Shown here: positions 34,241 to 46,822 of the stretch, in pieces | How positions within the stretch are numbered: position 1 is the stretch's first letter | Layout of the letters: the number at the start of each line of letters is the position of its first letter | Notes under the pieces: model-generated | The model's database searches: none | Seen by the model: the letters and a program-made list of their open reading frames with translations, nothing else | Told to the model about the DNA's origin: nothing | Origin: Babylonia areolata | Taxonomy: Eukaryota; Mollusca; Gastropoda; Neogastropoda; Buccinidae | Length of the DNA stretch: 64,000 nt | Reading direction: 5' to 3' | NCBI RefSeq assembly: GCF_041734735.1 | Contig: NC_134903.1 | Location: 3,888,321 to 3,952,320, forward strand | Translations under genes and position numbers: made by a program

Positions 34241-34335
34241 ACACACAAAACTGACAGGGTTAAAAACTCAAGGAAGAACGTGACCAAAGGGCAGGGTCTT
34301 TCCGTCACGGGTGGCGCAGCGCTGCGCAGCGTGGT

Positions 34336-34484
34336 CTAGTTTCCGGACATGGTGGTTGGCTGGTGGCCCCAGTCGTAGTAAGGGTAGACGGGAGCGTAGT
34401 CCATGTTGTCCCGCGTGTGGTCGTTGTCATCATCGTCCTTGATGGTCACCTTGCCAAAGGCACACTTCTTGTAGGACGGGGGCG
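34336..34484 (-). CDS. alpha-arrestin exon 7 (PPSY motif and stop)
   Basis: The acceptor TGTTGTTGCAG precedes 34484. The exon completes a split Pro codon, then encodes [20 protein letters not shown] and ends [13 protein letters not shown] and TAG at 34338-34336. PPSY fits the WW-domain ligand consensus PPxY. The Asp-rich segment that follows is unusual to my eye. Confidence 0.9.
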
Positions 34485-37068
34485 CTGCAACAACAGGCAC
34501 ACCAAAACAATCACTTGATGCTCACCTTGCCAAAAACAGGCACACCAAAACAATCACTTGATGCTCACCTTTGCCAAAAACAGGCACACCAAAACAATCA
34601 CTTGATGCTCACCTTTGCCAAAAACAGGCACACCAAAACAATCACTTGATGCTCACCTTGCCAAACACCACTGTTCTAAAAATAGATGGATAGCTCATTG
34701 GCCAGGAAAGCTGAAGCCAACTAGACGCCATACTGTTACATGTATCCAGCTGTCAGTACGTTGAGAAGTCGTCTGCTAACTGGTGGTAGTCTCTGGACTG
34801 TAACTATGTATCTTCGATGAAAACGTCTTATGCATGCCCCCACGACATGCCAAATGTTGTGTCTTGATTGATATTTGCCAATGGTTTATTTACCAAAGTT
34901 ATTACAGGAAAACAGTGCAATGACATGTAATGCAAATCTGCTGTGGAGGCACACACAGAAATGTCAACTTAACTCAACGCCGAGAGCAAGTGAAAGCTTG
35001 ACGTAAAGCCAGCTGAGCGCTTGGCTACATATATGAAGTTACCGCTTCGCACTATACTGAATATATGTGTAGCAAAGTGGCCGATTGAATACTTCCACTG
35101 GCTTCAGTTAGCACAGGGGCTCAAAGAAAGCATGCGCTATCCACCTATTTTTAGAGCAGTGGCCAAACACGCACCCGTTGTTGGATGGGGGCGCCACAAC
35201 TACAGGCACACTAAAACAATCACAGTCAGTTTCTCAAGGAGGTGTCACTGAGTTCCGACAAAATCCAACGTACTTAGTCAGGCCTTGAGTGCATGCATAT
35301 ATAGTTGTATACCAATCAGAGTGGATTTCTTTCGCAGAATTTCACCTGATGACATCACTTATGTTGCCAAGTTTTCTATTTCAGTACACCAGGTGCATTT
35401 TCAATACAGCAATCTGTCAAAATTCCATTTCCCCCCCCCCCCCCCTCCATCCTCCATCCTCAAAGTCCCATACTCACACAGGTTCGGAACACTGCTAGGA
35501 GAAATGGATCAGAACTGATTCTGCCACGACACCTATTTGAACAAACAGTGTGTGTTTTCTATATCTTCTTCTTCTTCTTCATTCGTGGGGTGCAACTCTC
35601 ACGTTCACTAACCCTAACCCCCAACCCCCCACCCCCACCCCCCCCCCCCACCCCACCCCACACACACACACAAGTCCAATACTCACGCGTGTCGGGCACA
35701 CTGCCGGGCGGCATGACGGGGGCAGTGGGTTCCAGTGCAGGCGGGGGGTAGGGCATGGCGCCGGCCCCTTCAGGTGGGGGGTACATGATGCCGGGGGGTG
35801 GGCCGTAGCCGGACTGTGGGGGGGCGGGGAGGGGGCCTGGGGCGCGGGGTGGGTACATCTCCACCACCTGGCGTAGGGGGATGGTGCCGATGATGATCTC
35901 CAGGGGCACCTCCAGGTCCAGGGCCGGGCCGGACGGGTCCACGTTCAGCTGGTGGTCATGGCAATTATCATGAAAATGATGGTGATAATGATGATGATCA
36001 TGATGATAGTGATCATGATGATAATGATGAAATATGGGCCCAACGGATCCACGTTCAGCTGGTGGTCATGGCGATTATCATGAAAATTATGGTGATAATG
36101 ATAATGATGATGATAATGATGATGATGATGATAATGATGATGATATATGGGCCCGACGTTTCACGTTCAGGTGGTGGTCATGGTAATTATGATAATTATG
36201 ATGATAATGATGATGATGATGATAATGATGACAGTGATAATGATGATACATGGGCCCGACAGTCCATTTCAGCTGTTGGTTAGCGTCATGGACTGATGCC
36301 TGGGAGGATGCGAGTTCGAATCCCAGAGGAGTTGGGTTTTTTGGCCCATGGTCGGCTCATTCCCAGATTTGAGTGTGCTGTGGGCTTAAATGGGGAGACT
36401 GGTACCACACATTTGAGTGTCATCCACTTCAAGGATGCATCTTTGGGTGTGCTGCTCTAATTACCTGACCAACACTGCAAGTGTCTGTATCTCTCAGGCC
36501 TAATTGACTCCAGGATATCATTATGACAGAAAGCGTAGAGAGTACAGCATTGTCACGCAGTCTCAAAACCAAAATGGACCTCCATAGCAACATCGACATT
36601 GTCATCCTCCTCCTCCTTCATCACCATCAATATAAACAAAACAGTCTTGAAGTCTGTGGCCTTTCATGCCCTGCTCTGTGCTTGGGGTGAGTCCTGTCAA
36701 TGTCTTCTGTGTCGGCAGATTCATGGGGGGCTGTTGTTTGAGGGACATGTTGGTGGTGTCCACTCTGGGAGGGACGCTCACTCAGTCTGGCTCCGAGACT
36801 GAGCCATTATTGTCGTTAGACAGTATGGGGCTTAGTAGGTGGTGTCCTAAGTATGTTAAATCAGAACAGGCACCACTGAACACCACCGAAGTGACTCAGC
36901 AGCAGTGCAGGATCTCCTCTGGTGTGTGGCCTGAAACCTGACATCAATGGTTCCCTGCGGGCTGCCGACACTGGAACTGTGACAGATGAACCCAGGTGTG
37001 GCCGTGTATGGGGGAATGTAAATGAGCATCGTGGGAGTAATGCCACTGAAACGGTGCAGATGATGTGG

Positions 37069-37125
<57 letters not shown>

Positions 37126-37548
37126 TGTATATGATGATGATACTGATGATGATATATGGGCGTAATGGGTCCACGTTCAGCTGGTGGTGATGACAATGAT
37201 AATCATAATGATGATAATAATAATGGGCCCGACGGTCTACATTGAACTGGTGGTGATGATGATAACAATGACAATCATGATGCTGACAATGATGATGATA
37301 TACGGGCAATGTTCAGGTGGTGGTGATGATGATGATGATGATAATGATGTTAATGATAATAATGGGCCCAACAGGTCCACGTTCAGCTGGTGGTGGTGAT
37401 GATCATGATGATGATCATGATAATAATATCATAATGATAATGGGCCTGTGGGGTCCATGTTCACCCACACACACACACACACACACACCACACACCACAC
37501 ACCACACACCACACACACACACACATACACACACACCACATGCACACA

Positions 37549-37584
<36 letters not shown>

Positions 37585-38208
37585 CACACGCACACATACA
37601 CGCACACACACATCAACCCCCCTACACACAACCCACCACAAACATACACCACACCCCCACACTCCCCAACACTCACCACCCACCACCATCCTCACCCCCA
37701 ACACACACACACACACCCTTCCCCCCAAAGCCCCACACGCCCCCCCCACCCCCCCACCCCCCACCCTCCACACACACACACACCACCCCACACCACCCTC
37801 ACCCACCCACCCCACCCACACACCGTTCCCCCCCAAAGCCCCACACGCCCCCCCACCTGCAGAAAGTAGCGGATGTCGATGATGCGACAGCCCCCCAGGT
37901 AGGAGGGGGGGAGGGGGGGCAGCACAAACTGCTGGCCCTCCCAGGAGAACGACTGCCCCTCGTTGATGACGCCCTGGGTCACCCTCCCCACCTCCTTGCA
38001 GTACGATCGGCTCTTGGTGGCGGCATGGAACGTCGTGATCTGTCACACACACAGCCATTTGTTAATGATGATGATGTTATTGATGATGATAATGATGATA
38101 ATGGTGATAATGATGCCCTGGGTCACCCTCACCACCTCCTTGCAGGACGATCGGCTCTCGGTGATGGCATGGAACGTCGTGATCTGTCACACACACAGCC
38201 ATGTATTA

Positions 38209-38240
<32 letters not shown>

Positions 38241-41200
38241 AATGATGATGATGGTGAGAATGATGATGATGATGGTGATAATGATGATGGTGAGAATGAT
38301 GATGATGATGGTGATAATGATGATGGTGAGAATGATGATGATGATGATGGTGATGGTGAGAATGATGATGGTGAGAATGATGATGATCATGATGATGATG
38401 GTAAGAATGATGATGATGATGATGATAATGATAATGATGATAATGATGCCCTGGGTCACCCTTGCCCACTTCCTTGCAGGACGATCGGCTCTTGGTGGTC
38501 AATGGATAAACAATAATAATACACACTTGTATCTTGCCTTGACGTGTGACCACAAATGACTGGGTGACTGGAGGCAGGGTAAAACCCAGAGTAATGCCTT
38601 GATGTGTGACCACAAATGACTGGGTGTGATTGGAGGCATGGTACAACCCAGAGTAATGCCTTGATGTGTGACCACAAATGACTGATGGTGATTGGAGGCA
38701 GGGTAAAACCCAGAGTAATGCCTTGATGTGTGACCACAAATGACTGGGTGTGACTGGAGGCATGGTACAACCCAGAGTAATGCCTTGATGTGTGACCACA
38801 AATGACTGATGATGACTGGAGGCAGGGTAAAACCCAGAGTAATGCCTTGACGTGTCACCACAAATGACTGATGGTGATTGGAGGCAGGGTAAAACCCAGA
38901 GTAATTTCTTGACGTGTGACCACAAATGACTGGGTGTGATTGGAGGCAGGGTAAAACCCCAGAGTAATGCCTCGATGTGTCACCACAAATGACTGTGTGT
39001 GACTGGAGGCAGGGTAAAACCCAGAGTAATGCCTTGATGTGTCACCACAAATGACTGGGTGACTGGAGGCATGGTAAAACCCAGAGTAATGCCTTGATGT
39101 GTCACCACAAATGACTAGGTGATTGGAGGCAGGGTAAAACCCAGAGTAATGCCTTGATGTGTCACCACAAATGACTGATGGTGATTGGAGGCAGGGTAAA
39201 ACCCAGAGTAATGCCTTGATGTGTGACCACAAATGACTGGGTGACTGGAGGCAGGGTAAAACCCAGAGTAATGCCTTGATGTGTGACCACAAATGACTGA
39301 TGGTGATTGGAGGCAGGGTAAAACCCAGAGTAATGCCTTGATGTGTGACCACAAATGACTGATGGTGATTGGAGGCAGGGTAAAACCCAGAGTAATGCCT
39401 TGATGTGTGACCACAAATGACTGATGGTGATTGGAGGCAGGGTAAAACCCAGAGTAATGCCTTGATGTGTGACCACAAATGACTGATGGTGATTGGAGGC
39501 AGGGTAAAACCCAGAGTAATGCCTTGATGTGTCACCACAAATGACTAGGTGATTGGAGGCAGGGTAAAACCCAGAGTAATGCCTTGATGTGTGACCACAA
39601 ATGACTGGGTGTGACTGGAGGCATGGTACAACCCAGAGTAATGCCTTGATGTGTGACCACAAATGACTGATGGTGACTGGAGGCAGGGTAAAACCCAGAG
39701 TAATGCCTTGATGTGTCACCACAAATGACTAGGTGATTGGAGGCAGGGTAAAACCCAGAGTAATGCCTTGATGTGTGACCACAAATGACTAGGTGATTGG
39801 AGGCAGGGTAAAACCCAGAGTAATGCCTTGATGTGTGACCACAAATGACTGATGGTGATTGGAGGCAGGGTAAAACCCAGAGTAATGCCTTGATGTGTGA
39901 CCACAAATGACTGATGGTGATTGGAGGCAGGGTAAAACCCAGAGTAATGCCTTGATGTGTGACCACAAATGACTGGTGGTGACTGGAGGCAGGGTAAAAC
40001 CCAGAGTAATGCCTTGATGTGTCACCACAAATGACTGGGTGACTGGAGGCAGGGTAAAACCCAGAGTAATGCCTTGATGTGTCACCACAAATGACTAGGT
40101 GATTGGAGGCAGGGTAAAACCCAGAGTAATGCCTTGATGTGTCACCACAAATGACTGATGGTGATTGGAGGCAGGGTAAAACCCAGAGTAATGCCTTGAT
40201 GTGTGACCACAAATGACTGGTGGTGACTGGAGGCAGGGTAAAACCCAGAGTAATGCCTTGATGTGTGAGTACAAACGACTGGGTGACTGGAGGCAGGGTA
40301 AAACCCAGAGTAATGCCTTGATGTGTCACCACAAATGACTAGATGATTGGAGGCAGGGTAAAACCCAGAGTAATGCCTTGATGTGTGAGTACAAACGACT
40401 GGGTGACTGGAGGCAGGGTAAAACCCAGAGTAATGCCTTGATGTGTCACCACAAATGACTAGGTGATTGGAGGCAGGGTAAAACCCAGAGTAATGCCTTG
40501 ATGTGTCACCACAAATGACTGATGGTGATTGGAGGCAGGGTAAAACCCAGAGTAATGCCTTGATGTGTGACCACAAATGACTGGTGGTGACTGGAGGCAG
40601 GGTAAAACCCAGAGTAATGCCTTGATGTGTGAGCACAAACGACTGGGTGACTGGAGGCCAGTCCAGAATGACCCTGGGGTAAAAACCAGCATGGAGTAGT
40701 TTGACAATGTTACACCGACTTTCAACACAGCCGATAATTTCCTCTGTCAGAAACCAGCTTTCCTCTGACTCACTTCACAGCAAGTCATCAAAGAATCAGT
40801 ATCACTATCAGTATCAGTAGCTCAAGGAGGCGTCACTGCGTTCGGACAAATCCATATACGCTACACCACATCTGCTAAGCAGAAGCCTGACCATCAGCGT
40901 AACCCAACGCGCTTAGTCAGGCCTTGAGAAAAAAAGAAAGAAAAGAAAATGAATAGAAAACAAACAAAAAATAATAAAAAATAAAAAAGCAAAAGAATAT
41001 TTAAATATATTAAGAAAAAGAAGAGAAAAAAGATTGAACAATAAAGAAGTAAATGAATAATTAAATATGTTCAGAAAAAAGAAAGAAAAAAAGAATCGGA
41101 CAATATAAACCCCTCCATATCCCTCCCTCCCACTGAAAATGGAGTGTGGCTGCCTAAATGTGATAGGGTAGAAAAAAAAAAAAAAAAACCCAGTCATAAA

Positions 41201-44200
41201 CATGAAGTCCAATGATGGATACAAGTAAACATGAACGCTGAACCTGAACGTTTAAAAGCGAACTGATCACAGCCAAGCGCACTTCTACTTTCTGAAAACT
41301 CCCAAGATATCACAGTGAAGAATTAACCCTTTCACCGCCAGTCAATTCTGAGTACAAAATTTCCTTGTGGTATAAACACAGAAAAGACAGTGGCTAAGAA
41401 TAGCTGGGAATTCCCCTTGCAATGTACAGAAAATACGGCCTATCCAACCACCGAACATTAAGAGCAGTAGGTTCACGGATAACAGACCAATGAATGGTCA
41501 CCTTTCAGTGACATGGGTCCTCTACTACGCCTGTGCATAAATGCGAGCTTGGCAGTGAAAGGGTTGAAAGGATAAGGTTCAAGGTCCCATAACCCTTCAT
41601 GGCCGTCGGGAGCATCCATCCAGCCACATACACTGTTTTCATGACTCGGCATAGAAAGGCAAGGCTGAATCCTCTCAATCCATCATTTTTAACCATTCCC
41701 AACCCGAAGTCAGGTTCCCATTCACACCTGGGCGGAGTGAGGAAATGTGCAGTGAAGTACCTTTCCCCAGGACACGACACCAGGCCTCAAACCCTGATCA
41801 CTGGTGAACACTGGATCAGAAGTCCAACGCCTGACTGAATCTTCCATGGCGCCCCTTAATCTCACAGTGACGGGTGTCGTGGCCGAATGATTAGAGCACC
41901 AGATTCTCGCTCAAGTGTCCTGTGTTCGATCCCAGTTTCGAGGCACCTGATGGGTTAAGGGTTGAGATTTTTTATAATTCCCAGGTCAACATATCTGTAA
42001 GTGCCTGAACCCCCTTCGTGGTGTATACACAAGCAGAAGATCAAATACACACGTTTAAGATTCTGCAATACTTGTCAGCATTCAGAGGGTTACGGAAACA
42101 AGAACATAATACCAACAACCACAAGCTCAGAAGTGGAGTATGGCTGCCTATATGGCAGGGGAGGAAGGAGGCGGGGGGAAGGTAAAAATAGTCCTACACA
42201 CAAAAGCCCACTCCCACATACGAGAGAACATGGAAGCTTCAGCCTGAAAACACAGCAGAAAAAGAAGAATCTTGCAGTGAAAACGTACGGTCAAAAAAAA
42301 ACAAAAAAAAAATCCTCTGCAGCACTCACCATCCTCAGGTCGACATAGGATCGGAACATCTTCCAGTTGCTGTTGTTCTCGATGTCGGCAAAGAGGGCGA
42401 TTGCCTCCCCTGGCACGTAGCCGCGGCGCTCCAGGCGGAAGGTGGCCTCGATAGGCCCTGAGGCGCAGCACAGACAGCAGATCATCTTCTGGTTGTGGCC
42501 CTCCACCGGCATCTGGGGCAGTGGGGGGGAGGGGGGTGTTGTATTGCACTGGCTTACTAGTACTTTGGTTGTGTTGTGTTGTGTTGTGTGGTGTGGTGTG
42601 TTGTGTGTTGTTGTGTGTTGTGTTGTGTGGTGTGGTGTGTTGTGTTGTGTGTTGTTGTGTGTTGTGTTGTGTGTTGCTGTGTTGTGTTGTGTTGTGTTGT
42701 GTTGTGTGTTGTGTTGTGTTGTGTTGTGTTGTGTTGTGTTGTGTTGTGTTGTGTTGTGTGTTGTGTGTTGTTGTGTGTTGTGGTGTGTGGTGTGGTCTGT
42801 TGTGTGTCATGTGTCGTGTGTCGTGTCGTGTCGTGTTGTGTGGTGTTGTGTGGTGTTGTGTGGTGTTGTGTTGTGTGGTGTTGTGTTGTGTTGTGTTGTG
42901 TGGTGTTGTGTTGGGTTGTGTTGTTTGGTTGTGTGGTGTTGTGTTGTGTGGTGTTGGGTTGTGTTCGGTTGTGGTTGTTGTGTTGTGTTGGGTTTTGTTG
43001 TGTTGGGTTGGGTTGTATTGTACTGCACTGAGTTACTTTTTAGTCACAGCAGATTGAAGTGTGGTGGGGTGGGGTGGGGTGTGGTGTGGGTGGGGTGGTG
43101 GGGTGTGGTGTGGGTGGGGTGGTGGGGTGTGGTGGTGTGGTGTGGTGTGGTGTAGGTGTGGTGTGGTGGGTGGGGTGGGGTATGGAGTGGGGTGGGGTGG
43201 GGTGGTATGGTGTGGTGTGGGTGGGGTGGGGTGGTGTGGTATGGTGTGGTGTGGTGTGGTGTGGTGTGGGTGGGGTGGGGTGGGGTGGTGTGGTATGGTG
43301 TGGTGTGGTGTGGTGTGGGTGGGGTGGGGTGGTATGGTATGGTGTGGTGTGGTGGGGTGTGGTGGTATGGTGTGGTGTGGTGTGGTGTGGGTGGGGTGGG
43401 GAGGTATGGTATGGTATGGTATGGTGTGGCATGGTGTGGGTGGGGTGGTTGGTGTGGTGTGGGGCGGGTGGTGTGGTGTGGTGTGGCATGGTGTGGTGTG
43501 GCGTGGTGTGGGTGGTGTGGTGTGGTGTGGCATGGTGTGGTGTGGCGTGGTGTGGGTGGTGTGGTGTGGTGGGGGTTGGGGGGTGTGATGTGGTAGGAGG
43601 AGGTGGGGGGTTGTGTTGTGTTATGGTGTATTGTGTTGTGTTGTGTTGTACTGGATTACTTTTTTGCACGTTGTGTTGTGTTGCTCTTTAGTCCCAGCAG
43701 ATTTCACTCACTGTTACCAGTCTGTGCTTTATTTTCTTCACATAAGCAATTATGTAGAAAAAAAAAACATCCATTTTGATAGGAAAACAAACACCGACAG
43801 TCAGAAAAATATAATAATAAAGGTGGTGCTGCACTGTAGCGATACGCTCTCAATGGAGAGAGCAGCCGACATTTCACAGAGAGAAATCCGTTGTGACAAA
43901 CAGTAACAAACACAAATCAGTCGAGTACAGTACAGTACAGTACAGTACAGTACAGTACAGTACAATACAGTACAATGCAATCCAATGCAACACAACACAA
44001 TTCAATTCAACACAACACAGCTTCATACAATACAATACGATAGAGTACAATACATTATAACACAATGCAACATAATACAATAAAATACAACGCAATACAG
44101 CACAACACAACACATTCCATTACAACACAATACACAACACAACCCAAACCAACCAAACACAACCCAACACATCACAATACATTACATTACATTACAGCAC

Positions 44201-45282
44201 AACACAACACAACACAACCCAAACCAACACATCACAATTCATTACAGCACAACACAACACAGCACAGCACAGCACAGCACAGCACAGCACAACACAACAC
44301 AACACAGCACAGCACAGCACAGCACAGCACAGCACAACACAACACAACACAACACAACACAACACAACACAACACAGCACAGCACAGCACAACACAACCC
44401 AACACATCACAATACATTACAGCACAACACAACACAACACAACACAACACAACACAGCACAGCACAGCACAGCACAACACAACACAACACAACACAACAC
44501 ACTTATCACCTGCAAACTGCGGTCGGCGTTCAGGTCCAGAATGCCGATGACGGTGAAGGCTCGCTTGCACGTGTTGTCGAACGTCCAGCGCTTGCTGATG
44601 ATGGCTTTGACGGAGTAACGCACATAGCCATGGGCCCCCTCGAAGGACGAGGGCAGGTTGGGGGGCAGGACGAAACAGAAGGGGAATGTGTGACGTCCTC
44701 TAGGGAGCTTGGTCGTGTTGCTGCCCTGGTTCTGCCCTGAGGAGGTATATGAGCACATGTGTGTGTGTGTGTGTGTGGGGGGGGGGGGTCAGTGTATGTG
44801 CGTGGGGTTGGGACCCATTTTGGGGTCAAATGTCAATGTGGCCCAGAACCCCCGGTCCTTATACTACTACAGTGGTTAAGATGCTTATCCGCCAACACAG
44901 TATCCGTGAGGGCCTGGGTTCGCTTTTTCTTTTTTTTCTTCGTTCGTTGGCTGCAAGTCTCAGGTGCACTGAGTACATGCGTGGGCTTTTACGTGTATGA
45001 CCATTCTTACCCTACCACGTAGGCAGCCATACTCTGTTTTCGGGGGGGTGTCTGGCTTCAAGTCCTGGTCTTGCCCTCTGTCCCGAGTTTGACAGGAAAA
45101 TCAAACTGAGCGCTCGTCATTCGGTCAGAACGTCGTATCAAGTTATGGTGCCTAGAGCCTCGCTGACCACTAAGGCCATCTCAAGGCGATCGCCACGTTA
45201 GCATCTACTTCAGGTTCATTCGGACAGATGATAAACTGAGGTCGCAAATGCACACATAGTAGACACACTCATACACCCACAT

Positions 45283-45326
<44 letters not shown>

Positions 45327-45353
45327 CACACACCCATCCACTCATCCCCACCC

Positions 45354-45421
<68 letters not shown>

Positions 45422-46775
45422 CTGCACTTCCACCCCACAGGGACTCACAGATGCCATAGAGGAGAACGTCCTGGTTGAAGTATGCCTCACTGGCAGAGTA
45501 GTGATGAATTTGTGTCCTCGTCGTCTCGTCTTCCGAGTCCGAGCCGTATGACCCTGTCGAATACTCCTCCGTCCAATGCACATAGGCCTTGCCTTCAAAC
45601 CTCATTCGTACACCTGTGTCAAAACATCAACACCATCTATTAAAGATGTACACATAATAGCAACAAGCTTCAGTGCAAACAGGACTTGCCCTCAAACCTC
45701 AGACGTACACCTGTGTCAAAACAGCAACACCTTCAATTAAAGACATAGACGTTACAGCAACAAGCTCCAATTTTTCAAACCTCAGACGCACACTTGTGCA
45801 CAAACCAAAACATCATCAACACCATCAATTAAAGATATACATGTAACAGCAACAAACTCCAGTGGAAATACACCTTGCCCACGGCTGTTGGCCCGAAAGC
45901 TTTTAGCTGGGCCAGTTTTCTCTGCTAAAAACAGTAAGATGAAACTGGCACGGCTAAACACCCGCGCAGTACCCCACTGAGCTGAATGGGTACACCGCGC
46001 GAGCACAGACGGTAATGCCAAGCCGGCCTCTTGTGTGAATGTGTGCCTTCATGTTTTACATTTATTTGCTTATTTATCATCATTGTTGTCTTTTTTTATT
46101 ACTACTACCTTTTTATATTATAATTATTATTTATTTATTTATTTATGTAAGCTTATCTATTATTTATTCACTTTTCTCAAGGCCTGACTAAGCGCGTTGG
46201 GTTACGCTGCTGGTCAGGCATCTGCTTGGCAGATGTGGTGTAGCGTATATGGATTTGTCCGAACGCAGTGACGCCTCCTTGAGCTACTGAAACTGAAAAC
46301 TGAAACTGAAACGGCCTCTTGTCTGTGCTTCACACACACACGCACAGACTGAGGCGGTGATATCGCCTGTCAGATTGAGCTTGGTGCATGGGCGGCAGGG
46401 ACTTACACGTGACGGTACTCTTGAGATAACTGCTAATTATTAATGTTACACTGCCCACACACACGAAAGATTAAACTGGCTACAATTCACCTGTGAGAAG
46501 GGAGCGATTCAAAATGATACGTAAAACACACAAAACGTTGTTTTCTAAAACAGGCAAAAGTAAGAGAGAGATCAATGAAGAGTATAAATCCACTTCCTCT
46601 TCACATTGAGCACTTGAATAACGGAAGTTATCTGTTGGTAGAAAAGTTGTTTTTTTTATAAAATAAAATTAAAAAAACAAGCGAGTTTCAAGCAGTTCTC
46701 ACATTTCTCACATACATATAAACAATTTCCACATACTGAGTACAACGTCAGGAAAAAAGCAAACAATGAGATTAA

Positions 46776-46822
<47 letters not shown>

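Noticed and set aside
38206-40728. Many minus-strand open frames with [11 protein letters not shown]-like repeats
   Set aside because: They arise from the ~60-base intronic minisatellite between alpha-arrestin exons 4 and 5.
42521-43691. Overlapping Cys/Val- and Gly/Val/Trp-rich open frames on both strands
   Set aside because: Pentanucleotide (GTGTT/GTGGT) microsatellites; no real protein.
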